Source: Petrolisthes cinctipes
Taxonomy: Eukaryota > Arthropoda > Malacostraca > Decapoda > Porcellanidae
Assembly (NCBI GenBank): GCA_033782935.1
Contig: JAWQEG010001368.1
Location: 496,001 to 560,000, forward strand
Length of the DNA: 64,000 nt
Direction of reading: 5' to 3'
Shown here piece after piece: positions 41,292-53,879 of the stretch (positions within the stretch are counted from its first letter, which is position 1; the number at the start of each line of letters is the position of its first letter). The notes below the pieces were generated by a model. That model was given only the letters and a program-made list of their open reading frames with translations. It did no database searches and was not told where the DNA came from. Made by a program: the position numbers and the translations under genes.

Positions 41292-43520
41292 AATAACATG
41301 TACATCAAGGGAAATGCATCGGAATTACCGCTCACGAAGAAAGGGAGGGGTAGGAATAGGGCTTTATGCTGTTGGGATCATGTGTAAGTAAATTTGTATT
41401 TACTCCTTTACTGGACACTCTTTTTCATTTATAAAACTTTCTCAATATTATATTATATATAATTATGGAAAATGTACACTCAGTCTTATATAAAAGGATT
41501 CGAGGAAGGAAACGAAGATAAAGTAGGAGGAGGAGGAAGAAGGGAAAGTAAAAGGAAGGGAGGAGGAGAGAGGAAGGGAGAGGCGGCAAAGTGGGTTTAT
41601 TATCTGACCGTGTGAAGTGAGTCAAGGTCAACTATTCTGGTCGTCTCAAGATGCGTATGCTAGCAGGCTGTCGAGCTGGAGTCTTTAGACTTGCATAGCA
41701 GGATTGTAAGGTGATCGTCTAGAGATGCGCATAACAGCGAAAGGGTTAACCCTTTCACTGCTGAATCTTTCATTTCCATTTCAAACTCAGTGCTGAAATT
41801 GCCACTACCTAGATCTTGTCAGTGAGCATTATTTTTCTGGGAGAGAGAAGGACTGTAATTAGCACCAGACTGTTTATTGCTCTTCTCACTCTCCCTATCT
41901 CTCAAGAGATACCCAGCTGCCTCTAAATCTTGGGGTAGTGTACAGTGCGTCATAACTGCCCTGCATCCAAGCCTCAAATGAGGAAATGTAAAATGTCCAG
42001 TAAATTTTATTACCCTGGGTGGAGGGGTAGGGGGTGAGGCCGCGGTTAGCCCTCCACCACCTCCTCCCTCTCTACATGTCCTTCCCATGGTCCCACCCCC
42101 TCCCTCTTATTTCATGTTAGATCAAGCACACCCTGACGGGCCTAACAGCATTTACACCGATAATTTCAGTATTACTCGTGGGACAAGAGGGTAAGGATGC
42201 ATGCTTTCGTCTAGTGATTATTTTCATTATATGGTATATTATATATCATTATTGAGAAGAGTTATGATGAAAGTTTTTCTTAGTTTACAGAATGGACAGG
42301 TGGTACAGAGAGGAGGAGCGAAGTCAAAAGAAAACTATACTTATTATGCGAAAATTGAATGCTGGTCGGAAAAGGGTGGGGTTGGGGGGTTACTTTATAA
42401 TAAAAAAGGGGAAATTTGTATTTATTTCTCCACCCCAAGACCAACCCTGTGTAAGCAAATATTCACAACAGAATAATGATAAAAATGAAGTAAAAGACAA
42501 ATAAAAGAAAAAAATAACCCAACCAATCCCCGAGGTTGAGATATATATATATATATATATAAAAAGATAATAAAAAGGTTCAATCTCTATCAAAGATAAT
42601 ATTAAGAAATTATTTTCCATGAAAATTAATGAATAACAAACACTTTCCATTTCAAGATTTATAAAATATACCATACTCATATCAACCAATAGCTTGAAGT
42701 CGGCAGTACAAATGACTCTTAGCTGTTATTGTTACGTACTCTATTCAAATCTAATATATAGTCATATTTATTTTTTTAATTATATGACTTGCAAGATGTA
42801 AAGAGTGAAGATGAGTAAATTTTTTGCTCACCCTTCGGGCTTCATATAACAGGTTACACTACATTATTACCTCTCATTCATCTGCGGTTATTGAGCCACT
42901 CCCTCTCCAGTGTGTGTGTGTGTGTGTGTGTGTTCGCCACACCCATAAGAACCTAATCTGATAATTGTCTCCCCCTCCCTTTCCTTTACCTCTTCCTCTC
43001 CCCTAGCCTTCCGTACTGTAATAACTCTCTCTGTCTTTCTCTTATTATTTTCAATGATGATATATAATATACCATAGGTATATAGGTAATACTGCACTCG
43101 TGCTTAGTAAGTTGTGGCAGTAGGAGTGAATATGGTGTCGGAGTGTGCTTGATCAAACATGTCCTTCCCGCATATATTTTTTTTTACTAGGCTATTAGGC
43201 TACATACACAATTGCTAAACCATTTATACATACTGGGTATCAATGTACTATGTACAATGTATTATGTAGGCTAATGCTTTTATATTTATATAATGCTTGG
43301 GTGTGAAAGTATATTGATAACCAGTATGTACAAATACTGGTTATGTATGTAACCTAACCACAATTACTACCACCATTGCTACCACTAAAACCACGACCCA
43401 AACCATCACCAATATTGCACACACACACACACACTGTACATATCTCTTTTCCTGATATGTAAGTACATAAGATGATAATTATTTTATTACCCTGGGTGGA
43501 GGGGTAGGGGGTAAGGCAAC

Positions 43521-43540
43521 ACCACCGAGATCTCGGTGGT
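43521..43540. repeat. perfect 20 bp palindrome in a duplicate-specific insertion
   Basis: ACCACCGAGATCTCGGTGGT is exactly self-complementary. It lies in a roughly 34 bp insertion present at 43510-43545 and absent from the otherwise matching copy at 42030. Confidence 0.9.
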
Positions 43541-43884
43541 TTTGGGTGAGGCCGCGGTTAGCCCTCCACCACCTCCTCCCTCTCTACATGTCCTTCCCAT
43601 GGTCCCACTCCCTCCCTCTTATTTCATGTTAGATCAAGCACACCCTGACGGGCCTAACAGCATTTACACCGGTGTGCATGTATTGCACAGAACATATACA
43701 TAACAAATAAGGAAGGCATGTATACTTCAAAACAGGTGTGGCTGAATCCGCCACATCCATAAGTTCATAAGCTGATAATTGGTCTACCTCCTTCACCACC
43801 TATACAGCGTTTCTTCTTTATACCTCTTCACTCCCACATCTGTAATGGTCTCCTTTCTAACCTAGTTCTTCGTCTAACTTCGTG

Positions 43885-44741
<857 letters not shown>

Positions 44742-45037
44742 CAGGGGCCGGATACTCAAAACAATTTAGGAATTCCTATCTCAGTTAGGAATTCCTAACT
44801 TCCCCAGTCGAGCTAGGAACTCATACTCAAAGCAATATCGACACTGTGGGACGCCATTTTTATTGTTCCTAAATCGGTTGGATTTAGGAAGACCCCCAAG
44901 GCCTTCTAAGTGAGTTAGGAACTCCGTCACCGTAGAAAAGTTGTGAAAATTGATAGCGCGACACTTGAAGTCACCAACACAAACGTGTTATTTTGTTGTT
45001 GTTGGAGAGGCAAGAGAGTGAAGAGACTAGTGCAGTG

Positions 45038-45424
45038 ATGGAACTTTGGTTTGCCTACGAAAATAGGCGTCAGCTAAGGCGTGAGAGAGTCTACAGGGAT
45101 ATGCTAGACCCTCTACATCATAGTGATGAACACTTGCTGCGCTACTATAGATTTCCTCGGCATGAAATAATACATTTGTGCCAGGAACTGGAACCACACG
45201 TTGCTCGACCCACTAGAAGGTCTCATACGATACCAACACGTACTCAAGTGTTAGTGACTCTGCGATTGTTGGCGAGTGGGACCTTCCAAAGTGTAATTGG
45301 GGATACAGCAGGAGTGACACAAGCAAGTGTGAGCAGAGTGGTGAACTCAGTGGTGCATATATTATCAGAAAAAGCAATGTTTTTTCTTGAAAAGGATTCT
45401 TTTTGCAGTTGTCTCACTGTGTAG
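45038..45424 (+). pseudogene. HARBI1-like nuclease N-terminus
   Basis: The frame from MELWFAYENRRQLRR contains FPRHEIIHLCQELEPHV, LRLLASGTFQSVIGDTAGVT and QASVSRVVNSV. This is the helix-turn-helix region that precedes the DDE_4 nuclease in PIF/Harbinger transposases. After about 120 residues the frame turns non-homologous and stops. The catalytic D-D-E half was not found in the rest of the element. A downstream intron could explain the end but no matching exon follows. Confidence 0.8.
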
Positions 45425-46078
45425 GCTGTGACTTAACTAAGATGTCTTTTTTGTTTTTTTATTTACCTCTGAGTTGGATCATGAGAAGGCAAATTTATCC
45501 AGTAATAAAAATTTTTAAAATTATATCTTGTATATATCTATATTTCCTTAGCTTACATAATTAAGCCTAAAAGTAGCACACACAAAAATAAACCTGAGTG
45601 ACACAGTATCACAGTTTCTGCAAAGGCAAAATATGTATAACACTTCCACTGTGCTAGTGGAGATGTGCAGGCAAGTAAAGAAGACAGCACTAAATATACA
45701 GTACAGCCTACCGTGCATTGGTCCCACACCATATGATTGGTGTAAGGGAAAGTTTGGAGTAAAGATTGTAGGTTGGAGAGGAGGGATGGAGGAGAGACTG
45801 AGCTTGAAAAGATGGATGGAGAAGAGATTGTAAGTTGGAGGATGGAAAAACCTAACCTAATCATGTAGTGATTTTAAATCAGAAAAATATACAAAACTGC
45901 ACTAAGCTTAAAACAAAGATATATAATTATATAATACACAATGACATTGATTTCATGTGTAATGCTGACTTTAAAAAAATAAAATAAAATACTGTAACAC
46001 AGGAGGAACATGACACACAAGAACAAATCATAAATTAAGCATATTATTGGCACACAACCATACTTCCTGAGATATATT

Positions 46079-46809
46079 GGTATTTATTGAAAGAATTACC
46101 GTTTTGCAGCAGTGTTGCCTGATCCGGCTGGGTGCCAGTATTTTACCCCCGTCATTTATTGTACTTTACCACGGTAATTTCCCGGTAGTTTGCCCAGGTT
46201 AGGTCCCAGTAGTTTGGGTATTATTACAGAATAACTGGGTTTTTGGCTAGGATCGCGCAGTATTACCACATCTGGCTAGGTCCCGGAAATTTGCCCCAGT
46301 CACTTTGATAGTTTACACTGGTTATATCCCGGTAGTTTACCCAGGTTAGGTCCCGGTAGTTTGCCCAGGTTTGGTCCCGGTAGTCTGCTGTGGTCTAGGT
46401 TAGGTTAGGTCAGGTCAGGTAAGGTCAGACTAATTTCCAAATTATGATTGTAAAACGGGGCATCTCCGAGAGAAACACCATAGATGAAAAGTGTCTTAGA
46501 ATGGTCCAAAATAGTGGGTAATGATACTAAAATATACAATATAGTGAACCCAGTTCTTATGTAAATTTACCGTAGTTTGCCCAGGTTAGGTCCCGGTAGT
46601 CTGATGCGGTCTAGGTTAGGTTAGGTTAGGTCAGGTCAGGTAAGGTCAGGCTAATTTCAAAATGCCCCATTTGAATATGCCCTATCTTGGAAATGGGGCA
46701 TTTGCGGAGGAAATGCCATTGAGGAAAATAGTCTTCGAATGGTCTAAATAAGTGGGTAATAAAGGTAGAAAAAACGTACGCAATAACGGTAATTCTTTCA
46801 ATATTTACC
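46079..46809. mobile_element. 731 bp GGTATTTATTG-type MITE with 8 bp TSD
   Basis: GGTATTTATTGAAAGAATTA and its inverted copy bound the element. GATATATT is duplicated at 46071-46078 and 46810-46817. The interior has repeated CCCGGTAGTTTGCCCAGG units and GGTTAGGT-rich blocks, plus CAGTGTTGCC near the left. It is the longest of the family members here and the parent of the shorter ones by deletion. There is no ORF; the 8 bp TSD suggests hAT. Confidence 0.85.
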
Positions 46810-47227
46810 GATATATTTCATTTGTAATTGATATGAACTTAATATATATAATACTATACTGCACTTTAATATAAGAGGAACATATAAGAGGCGCTCTTAT
46901 TACATGTTTACAATACACAGCTGATATGATTCTTCTTCCCCATTGGCTGGAAAAAAGCGGGAACTATTTGAAAGCTCCTTCCTGATTGGCTAAAGGACTT
47001 AGAAACTCCTAGAGGATTTAGGAACTCCTAAGTGTTAGGAAGGGTTTAGGAACTCCTCAGAATGTTTTGAGTATGGGCACTTAGGAAACGAGATAGGAGT
47101 TCCTAACCTGTTCCTACACTAGGCATTCCTAACTGAGATAGGAAGGCTAATTTAGAAACTTTTTGAGTATCCGGCCCCAGCACAGTGAATGATAACATTC
47201 CTCCATATACCGCATTTAAGGGGTTAA

Positions 47228-47575
47228 CCTATACAGTAAATTATATCCTAAACAAAATATTATACCCTAAATGCACCTTAGTAACCTATATGTGGAGGAA
47301 CGGTAATGAACACAGAATATAAGGGGAACAAAGAGGAAAATAGTAGAAATACTCAAGGGCTGGCAGGGAGTCTTGGCAGGAGTGTGTGTGTGAGAGTCAA
47401 GCTCGCTGTAGGATGTGCTGACTTTTCTACCGGCTGAATCCCTTTTTATACCGTCCGAAATCTTGGAGGGGTGAAGAGGGGAATCGCTTTGGCAAATGTT
47501 GATTGGAGGAATAGATTAAACGAGGGAACGAGGGAAAGTCCAGTTGTGTGTGTGTGTGTCGATCTTGGTGTTTCA
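47228..47575 (-). mobile_element. 5' LTR of the GmR1-like Gypsy, outer part
   Basis: It matches 15466-15810 (CCTATACAGTAAATTATATC onward). It stops at GGTGTTTCA, about 25 bp short of the LTR terminus, so the outer edge and its target duplication are lost. Confidence 0.88.
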
Positions 47576-47850
47576 ATATTATGTACAACTTTGGTAAATT
47601 TTTACAAGTTGCCACAACAGGATTTCATAGGAAAAATATATAATTCCTAGAAGGTTTTAGTGTGATTTGAATGATGTTGACCTTCGTTTCTTTAGGTAAT
47701 GCTTCGTTTTGGAGATAGCCCCCTCTCTCCCATCCAACAATCTTGGGGGAGAGCCTGGGAAATTGGAGGTTTTGGGTGGGGGGAAAACTCATAATATAGT
47801 ATATTTGCCATTCTATATTGCACTCACGACATGCCATAAATGTCAAAAAG

Positions 47851-47971
47851 TGGAAAACCCGAGCCAAGTTTCGGCAAAAGTTGGCTCGGGTTTTCCAATT
47901 TTCAACAAGCATATATCTGGAAAACTGGAAAACCCGAGCCAAGTTTTGCCAAACTTGGCTCGGGCTTTCCA
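47851..47971. repeat. two consecutive long hairpins
   Basis: TGGAAAACCCGAGCCAA pairs with its complement in 47851-47897, and the same stem recurs at 47926-47971 with a six-base loop. A third half-copy lies at about 48000-48017. The repeat unit is about 75 bp. Confidence 0.85.
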
Positions 47972-48115
47972 ATTTTCAATGAGCATAAATATTGAAAAAT
48001 AAAAAACCCGAGCCAACTTTTTTCTGACCCAACCTGCATCGGGCATCCTTCGGTCTTAACCATAGCATCGAGATATTACAGAATTAAAAAGACCTGACCT
48101 AACCTAACCTAGAAG

Positions 48116-48270
48116 GGGGCATCCTTCGGGACCTAACCTTGCCATACTTTTGCACCTAACCTTGCCATACTTCGGCACCTAACCTTGCCATACTTCGGCA
48201 CCTAACCTTTCCATTCTTCGGGACCTAATCATGGCATCCTTCGGGACCTAACCATTTGCATCCTTTGGCC
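48116..48270. repeat. 24 bp minisatellite
   Basis: There are five to six copies of CTTCGGCACCTAACCTTGCC with ATA spacers and a few substitutions. The unit contains CCTAACCT, the arthropod telomere-like motif. Confidence 0.8.
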
Positions 48271-49195
48271 TTAACCAGAACATCAATTTGTTATAGAATT
48301 AGGAAGACCAAATCAGACCCCTTGTTTCATACACCAATTTACCTTAATTTGAAGCAAATTATGTGAAAGGTACTGGTTCTTGTGGAGTTGAAGAGTAGGT
48401 GGTAGTGTTGTATTCTGGCAAGTTGTATTGGTGGTAGGTGGACTGGATCAAGGATGAGAGACAGTAAGGATAGTTCAGTGAAACGTCATCAATTCAGCCG
48501 TGATGTCACGCGCTCCGTGACGTCAAAGTGATGACGCTCACTGGAGACCCTGCTGGAGACCCTCGCATGCAGGAATCTCGTTCAAACTTAAATAATCTCT
48601 CCTTATTCTCGGTTTTAATACACGATTTATACATCATACGTGTGTAGTGTTCTCTAAAAGAGTTAATTGATAGTTGTGGATATAGTTTTCATGAATAGTA
48701 GACTAGTGTATGCTATATTGAAGGCTATAGCACTGTATTTACAAGCTGATAGAGGTTCGCTCACGCCGATTCTAGCTAGCAAAACCCCGTGATATTAATT
48801 TATTATGATTAAATATAGATGAGTCACAAACATAGGAAATTGGGATTATTGACTGAAATTCCTAGAGATTCGTTAATATTTCTTTATGTTGTATTACATG
48901 CATATCATGTCTCTCACCCATCTTTCTCCCAACATTAACTCTAACTTCACCCACAATTTCACTTCTTTTTGTACATGATTTACTTTCAAATGTGACCTTT
49001 CATTACTTGCAAGAAAAAGAACGTTTCTTTACAGGCCCTTCTGTAGTTTTGTATATCCAGTAGTCTGTGCAGTCATTTTGCTATTCCGAGAAGTTTGTTA
49101 ATTTTTTCTGCTTACTCTTAATTACTATTTACTTTGCCAGTGTGGAATACATTTTTGTGTTTGAGTTATCTTGGCATAATAATGTACTTCCTTTA
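48271..49195. other. AT-rich DNA with a CRE-like cluster
   Basis: No gene is recognised. Near 48500-48535 TGATGTCA, TGACGTCA and TGATGACG occur within 35 bp, and a GGAGACCCT repeat follows. This could be a promoter fragment but no transcript can be assigned. Confidence 0.35.
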
Positions 49196-49199
49196 ACTA

Positions 49200-49610
49200 C
49201 TTTAGTTCTGGAAACTGAAGATATTAAACACATTATTATTAAATTTGGTAGAAGTGAGAGAAGACCAAATTGGCAGTACAAGCTTGGACATAAAATATTA
49301 AATAAAGCAGAGAAAGAAAGAGATTTAGGGGTAACGATAAATAAGAAATTGACACCAGATAATCATATAAATGAAAAAGTGAGAAACATGTATACATTGT
49401 TAGCAAACTTGAGAGTGGCCTTCACTTAAATAGATGAAGAAATGATCAAGAAAATAATTACATCCTTTATAAGGCCTACCTTGGAATATGCTGCAGTAGT
49501 ATGGAATAGTAAGGATATAGAAAACTTGTGTCAACAGGGAATACCTACAATTAGAAGTCACAGTAAGAAATTAATTAAAAGAAGAGGAAACAAAGATGTA
49601 CAGAAATACA
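49200..49610 (+). pseudogene. CR1-type LINE reverse-transcriptase fragment
   Basis: The frame reads QYKLGHKILNKAEKERDLGV, HINEKVRNMYTLLANLRVAF and, after an in-frame stop at about 49429, MIKKIITSFIRPTLEYAAVV. This is the conserved post-palm region (DLGV ... IRPxLEYA) of CR1/L2-like non-LTR elements. The palm and endonuclease are absent. A 5' truncated, mutated copy. Confidence 0.8.
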
Positions 49611-50055
49611 AATAGGTAAGAACATAAAAGTAGACACGAGTAATTTATTTCCTTGAAATCTAAAGTACAGTATTAAATACAGAGGCGAGTGAAAAAAAGT
49701 GAGCAAATCTGAATGAATCAAAAGTCTGTAACCTCTCACCCATAGTGTAAAAAGTCAGCATGGAACAGTTCTTCCTACAAAAATACACCTACTATAATAA
49801 ACTGTACATTTTAAAGCTGTTGTACAAGCCAGGAACTATGATTATCAAGTATGACATTCAACCATGTACTGAGTGCTACAGAAATTATTTATATGCTGCA
49901 TCTTACCCTCTCATGCTCATTTGCATCTAACTATTCTTCCCTTGCAATGATAACTCTGAAGTTTTTAAAAATTCAAGCACATAAAGTGTTCATACAACTG
50001 GAATATGATTTAGTACCATAATCCAACAATACTTAAACTAGTACAGTACCAGGCC

Positions 50056-50632
50056 TCAGAACACATTTACTACACAGATGGTATAAGGAAACAGACTAAT
50101 AAAGGGGGAACTAGCACATAGAACAAAACAGAAGCATAACAAGGCCGTGAGGATACATATAGTCATAGATGCTGGTATAATAGGTTTATTGGCATAAGTT
50201 TGCTTTGCTTTTTCAAGGTTGTACTCTGATACCAAATTTTTGTACTCTGTATTTTCCTTAAGCAGAATATCATTGTCTAAGGATTGTTTTAACAATTTCT
50301 TTTTGATGTCACCATTTTCTCCAACAAGCTCCATTAATCTTTGTTCTAAACTTCCTTCCTTTGCTCGTAATTCCTCTAAATTTAGTTCTAACTGTATTTT
50401 AATTTTTGTTACTTTCTCCAATTTTAGAGACACCTCAGACAGCTGCTGTTGTAGGGCATACACATTATTATTCCCAGAATGTAGGAAACCACAACAGGAC
50501 CAACAAACTGCCAGATTATGTCCACCTGATGAAGCAGAGCTACCTTCTTTAGTTGTTTCTAACTCTTGGTGTTAATAGAGTCTCTCCAACAGCAGAGGTT
50601 TGGGTAGGAGCTTCATAAGAGTCAGGTGCCAA
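50056..50632 (-). CDS. exon encoding a coiled coil with C-terminal membrane segment
   Basis: The open part (about 50565-50056) encodes a strongly heptad-like helix (QQQLSEVSLKLEKVTKIKIQ, LRAKEGSLEQRLMELVGENG) of about 90 residues. A hydrophobic span (MTICILTALLCFCFVLCASS) follows near the C-terminus, then a stop at 50056. A splice acceptor (CACTTTACAG) precedes at 50633. The first 60 nt are open in a different frame (APDSYEAPTQTSAVGE), so either a one-base indel or another acceptor is involved. The layout, coiled coil plus tail anchor, is that of a membrane-tethered scaffold. It might be the last exon of the THAP gene to the right, or a separate gene. Confidence 0.45.
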
Positions 50633-51070
50633 TTCTGTAAAGTGAAAGGTTACTTAACACAAAGGCCTAGAGAAAAAGCATCCTGTGAAGCTATCCTTAG
50701 TGACTATTTCTTGGCAAATACAGTACAGTATACTTTATAATATACACTACTATAATGTTAACTTTCCCTTCCCAATACCAGGTGGGATAGAGAAAGTAAT
50801 GAGAGGTGTAGCATGAGTAAGAAGGCAATTGGGACTGCAGCATGAGTAAGAAGGCAATTGGGATTGTGTGTGGGATGGTTGGGAAGGTGAAATGTAATAC
50901 ATTGAGGTGGGATGGGCATGTATGGCAAATACATACAGTACTACTCCAAGTCTTCAACTTATTTCTCAGTGACTAGTCCTTAGTCTATCACTACTGTCTA
51001 CAGTACTGTACTGTACTTTAGAATTTCTAACAAGTTTGTAGGATAAGATCAACCTATTCTACACCCCAAT
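50633..51070. other. AT-rich DNA
   Basis: A short direct repeat (AGCATGAGTAAGAAGGCAAT, twice at about 50810-50860) is the only structure seen. Confidence 0.5.
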
Positions 51071-51984
51071 GTACAGCTCCGGACAGATCAAGGGTCCACA
51101 CTTCTTCCACCAGCGACTTGGTTTGGGCCTCATCTGATCTGGTAACAGTTGCAGGTGGAGGGAGGGGGGGATGTTAGTGGGAGAGGAGAGAAATGTGGGC
51201 GGAGCTATATAAGAGGGTAACGAATGATCAGGTAGAGAGACGTGTGTCAGGAGGAATGAATGAAGCATACACTGTGAACGGTATCGAATCACCAACAGTT
51301 TAAAGCAGGGTTCTTCTTTTTTTTTCAGTCGTGACCCAGTTTTTACTAAGACATCATTCTTTCGACCCATACAGAAAGATATTTTACAAATTATCAGAAT
51401 TATCAACCTAAGAAAATACAAGGCCAGACGCTGAAACATAATATTTATGATTAAAAGGCATTCTAACCAGAATTATAAACACTGCCTCACCTACCCTTCC
51501 CTCTCTCTCTCACACACTCATTCAAGAAGGCTAATATTTGTGCAATGATTTTCTTTTATTTATAATTAAATATATGAATATTCGATTATAAAAATATGTT
51601 AGGTGGATTCATGTATGAACTTCATATTTATTTTATTGTCACAAATATTATTATTCTATTTTATTCATGTATTTATTTTTGTGAGCCTGCGATGCAGTTT
51701 GGAGGAATTCGGGACCCGTAATTTGAAGAACCCTGGTTTAAAGAAGTGCATACTGCATTAACGTAAGTGGATATAGAAGAGAAGAAATGTGATGATTTGA
51801 GGCAAGGGTGAGGGGGAAGAGGGTAAGAAAAATGAAGGTGATTAGTTGAAAAGTAATAACAAACAAATATAATTAGAATATCTGTTACATTATATCCTTT
51901 AAATAAAGGCACTATCTTTTGTTCACCATCGTAGTGGGATAGACTACTGAATATTATCCTTTGGATATTAGACAGCTATCCCTA

Positions 51985-52207
51985 TATTCCTTTTATCCCT
52001 CGTGCTTGCCCCGTAGGGGAGTATTGCCTGTAATGATGTGGGCAATACTTTAATGGTTTTGGCGCCCCTTCGGCCCTAGCCACTAGCTTACATTTCTTCA
52101 ACTGTCCCTCCAATCTTCCTATTTCCTTCTTGCTTGCTGTCACACCACTCTATCACCTTTTCCTGGCGCTATATGACCTCGCTGTTGCGGCGCCTAATAT
52201 CAATCAA
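51985..52207 (+). repeat. interspersed repeat (LINE/SINE 3' end), copy 1
   Basis: It reads GTATTGCCTGTAATGATGTG, GCGCCCCTTCGGCCCTAGCC and TATATGACCTCGCTGTTGCG, and ends in AATATCAATCAAT. An inverted copy is at 52738-52960 and a third at 63296-63513. The ATCA-type tail and truncated 5' ends suggest non-LTR amplification. Confidence 0.75.
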
Positions 52208-52737
52208 TTAATCAACCTCTACATATTGAGAACCAAAATGCAATCAACAACATAATTTCAGCCGCAGTTTTTCGAATCATATAATTGGACTATAAGTGAT
52301 AAGGGAGAAAGGCCTATGTCATTAAAACTTTTTAAGAACGAATGAGAAGGTTAAAAATATGAGAAAGAAAAAATAAACGGTAAGAAAGGAGGGAAGGTCA
52401 AGCGAGAGAGGGATAAGACAGTAGGGAGGATGTGTAAGGTTGCCAGTTACTTGAGAGATACTGTAATATCTATAGCCTATGCATAAAATTAGACCAAGTT
52501 TATTGAAAACGCCATATAGCGGCGCCTATTCAAGTTTAACATTGATTATTTTTAAGGAAATGCATGTTTAGAAGAAAAAATCCTGGTAAATAGCTTAATG
52601 AGTTTGTTGACAAATATGATTATTAAAAAAGTTAGAAAATTAAACGGTCTTCTGCACAATAAAAAAAAAAAAAAAAAAAAAAACAGCTGGGCTTGGGAGA
52701 AGGTGATAAATAGGGTGGACTACAAGCTCGAGGGATT

Positions 52738-52960
52738 TGATTGATATTAGGTGGCGCAACAGCGAGGTCAAATAACACCAGGAAAAGGTGATAGAGAGGT
52801 GTGACAGCAAGCAAGAAGGAAATAGGAAGATTGGAGGGACAGTTGAAGGAATTGTAAGCTAGTGGCTAGGGCCGAAGGGGCGCCAAAACCCTTAAAGTAT
52901 TGCCCACATCATTACAGGCAATAATCCCCTACGGGGTAAGCACGAGGGATAAAAGGAATA
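52738..52960 (-). repeat. interspersed repeat (LINE/SINE 3' end), copy 2
   Basis: The mirror image of copy 1 at the inner end of the right arm of the inverted repeat. Confidence 0.75.
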
Positions 52961-53879
52961 CAGGGATAGCTGTCTAATATCCAAAGGATAATATATATTC
53001 AGTAGTCTATCCCACTACGATGGTGAACAAAAGACAGTGCCTTTATTTAAAGGACATAATGTAACAGATATTCTAATTATATTTGTTTGTTATTACTTTT
53101 CAACTAATCACCTTCATTTTTCTTACCCTCTTCCCCCTCACCCTCGCCTCAAATCATCACATTTCTTCTCTTCTATATCCACTTACGTTAATGCAGTATG
53201 CACTTCTTTAAACCAGGGTTCTTCAAATTACGGGTCCCGAATTCCTCCAAACTGCGTCGCAGGCTCACAAAAATAAATACATGAATAAAATAGAATAATA
53301 ATATTCGTGACAATAAAATAAATATGAAGTTCATACATGAATCCACCTAACATATTTTTATAATCGAATATTCATATATTTAATTATAAATATAACAAAA
53401 TCATTGCACAAATATTAGCCTTCTTGAATGAGTGTGTGAGAGAGAGAGGGAGGGTAGGTGAGGCAGTGTTTATAATTCTGGTTAGAATGCCTTTTAATCA
53501 TAAATATTATGTTTCAGCGTCTGGCCTTGTATTTTCTTAGGTTGATAATTCTGATCATTTGTAAAATATCTTTCTGTATAGGTCGCGAGAATGATGTCTT
53601 AGTAAAAACTGGGTCATGACTGAAAAAGATTGAAGAACCCTGCTTTAAACTGTTGGTGATTCGATACCGTTCACAGTGTATGCTTCATTCATTCCTCCTG
53701 ACACACGTCTCTCTACCTGATCATTCGTTACCTTCTTATATAGCTCCGCCCACATTTCTCTCCTCGTCTCTCACTAACATCCCCCCTCCCTCCACCTGCA
53801 ACTGTTACCAGATCCGACAAGGCCCAAACCAAATCGCTGATGGATGGGGTGTGGACCATTGATCTGTCCGGAGCTGTAC

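Larger units (their letters stand above)
37699..41745 (+). mobile_element. piggyBac-2, about 4 kb
   Basis: The left end CCCATTGGGTGCG follows TTAA (37695-37698), itself part of the LTR. The right end is proposed at 41745 where AAAGGG meets TTAA (41746-41749); inverted it reads CCCTTTCGCTG. A transposase ORF lies inside on the plus strand. The two TIRs are weakly matched, so an alternative is that this left end pairs with the end at 47223 and the whole 9.5 kb is one element with later insertions. Confidence 0.65.
40783..43670. repeat. tandem segmental duplication across the piggyBac boundary
   Basis: 40783-41218 recurs at 42582-43032, and 42004-42165 recurs at 43484-43660, both in the same order and orientation with very high identity. 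The stretches between differ: the first copy has the CT array and the 41746 TTAA, while the second has unrelated DNA. This indicates duplication followed by loss or replacement of the middle. Confidence 0.8.
44745..47177 (+). mobile_element. Harbinger-type element with 3 bp TSD
   Basis: The left end GGGCCGGATACTCAAAA and its inverted copy at the right are flanked by CAG (44742-44744, 47178-47180). Subterminal repeats of CTAACT(G/T)AGATAGGAATTCC type extend about 60 bp. It carries the first part of a HARBI1-like gene but no DDE domain, and a 731 bp MITE sits inside. It is a deletion derivative. Confidence 0.82.
51071..53879. repeat. inverted repeat, 1.14 kb arms, 530 bp spacer
   Basis: The left arm 51071-52207 and right arm 52738-53879 are inverted copies with only scattered differences. 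Identical open frames of 79 residues appear on opposite strands (51673-51912 and 53037-53276). Outer ends read GTACAGCTCCGGACAGATCA; inner ends carry a copy of the CCCTTCGGCC interspersed repeat. The spacer is AT-rich and holds an A24 run at 52661-52683. No TSD was found. Confidence 0.93.

Noticed and set aside
51673..51912. Duplicated 79-residue gene in the inverted repeat
   Set aside because: The frames carry no motif; their conservation between arms only reflects the recent inverted duplication.
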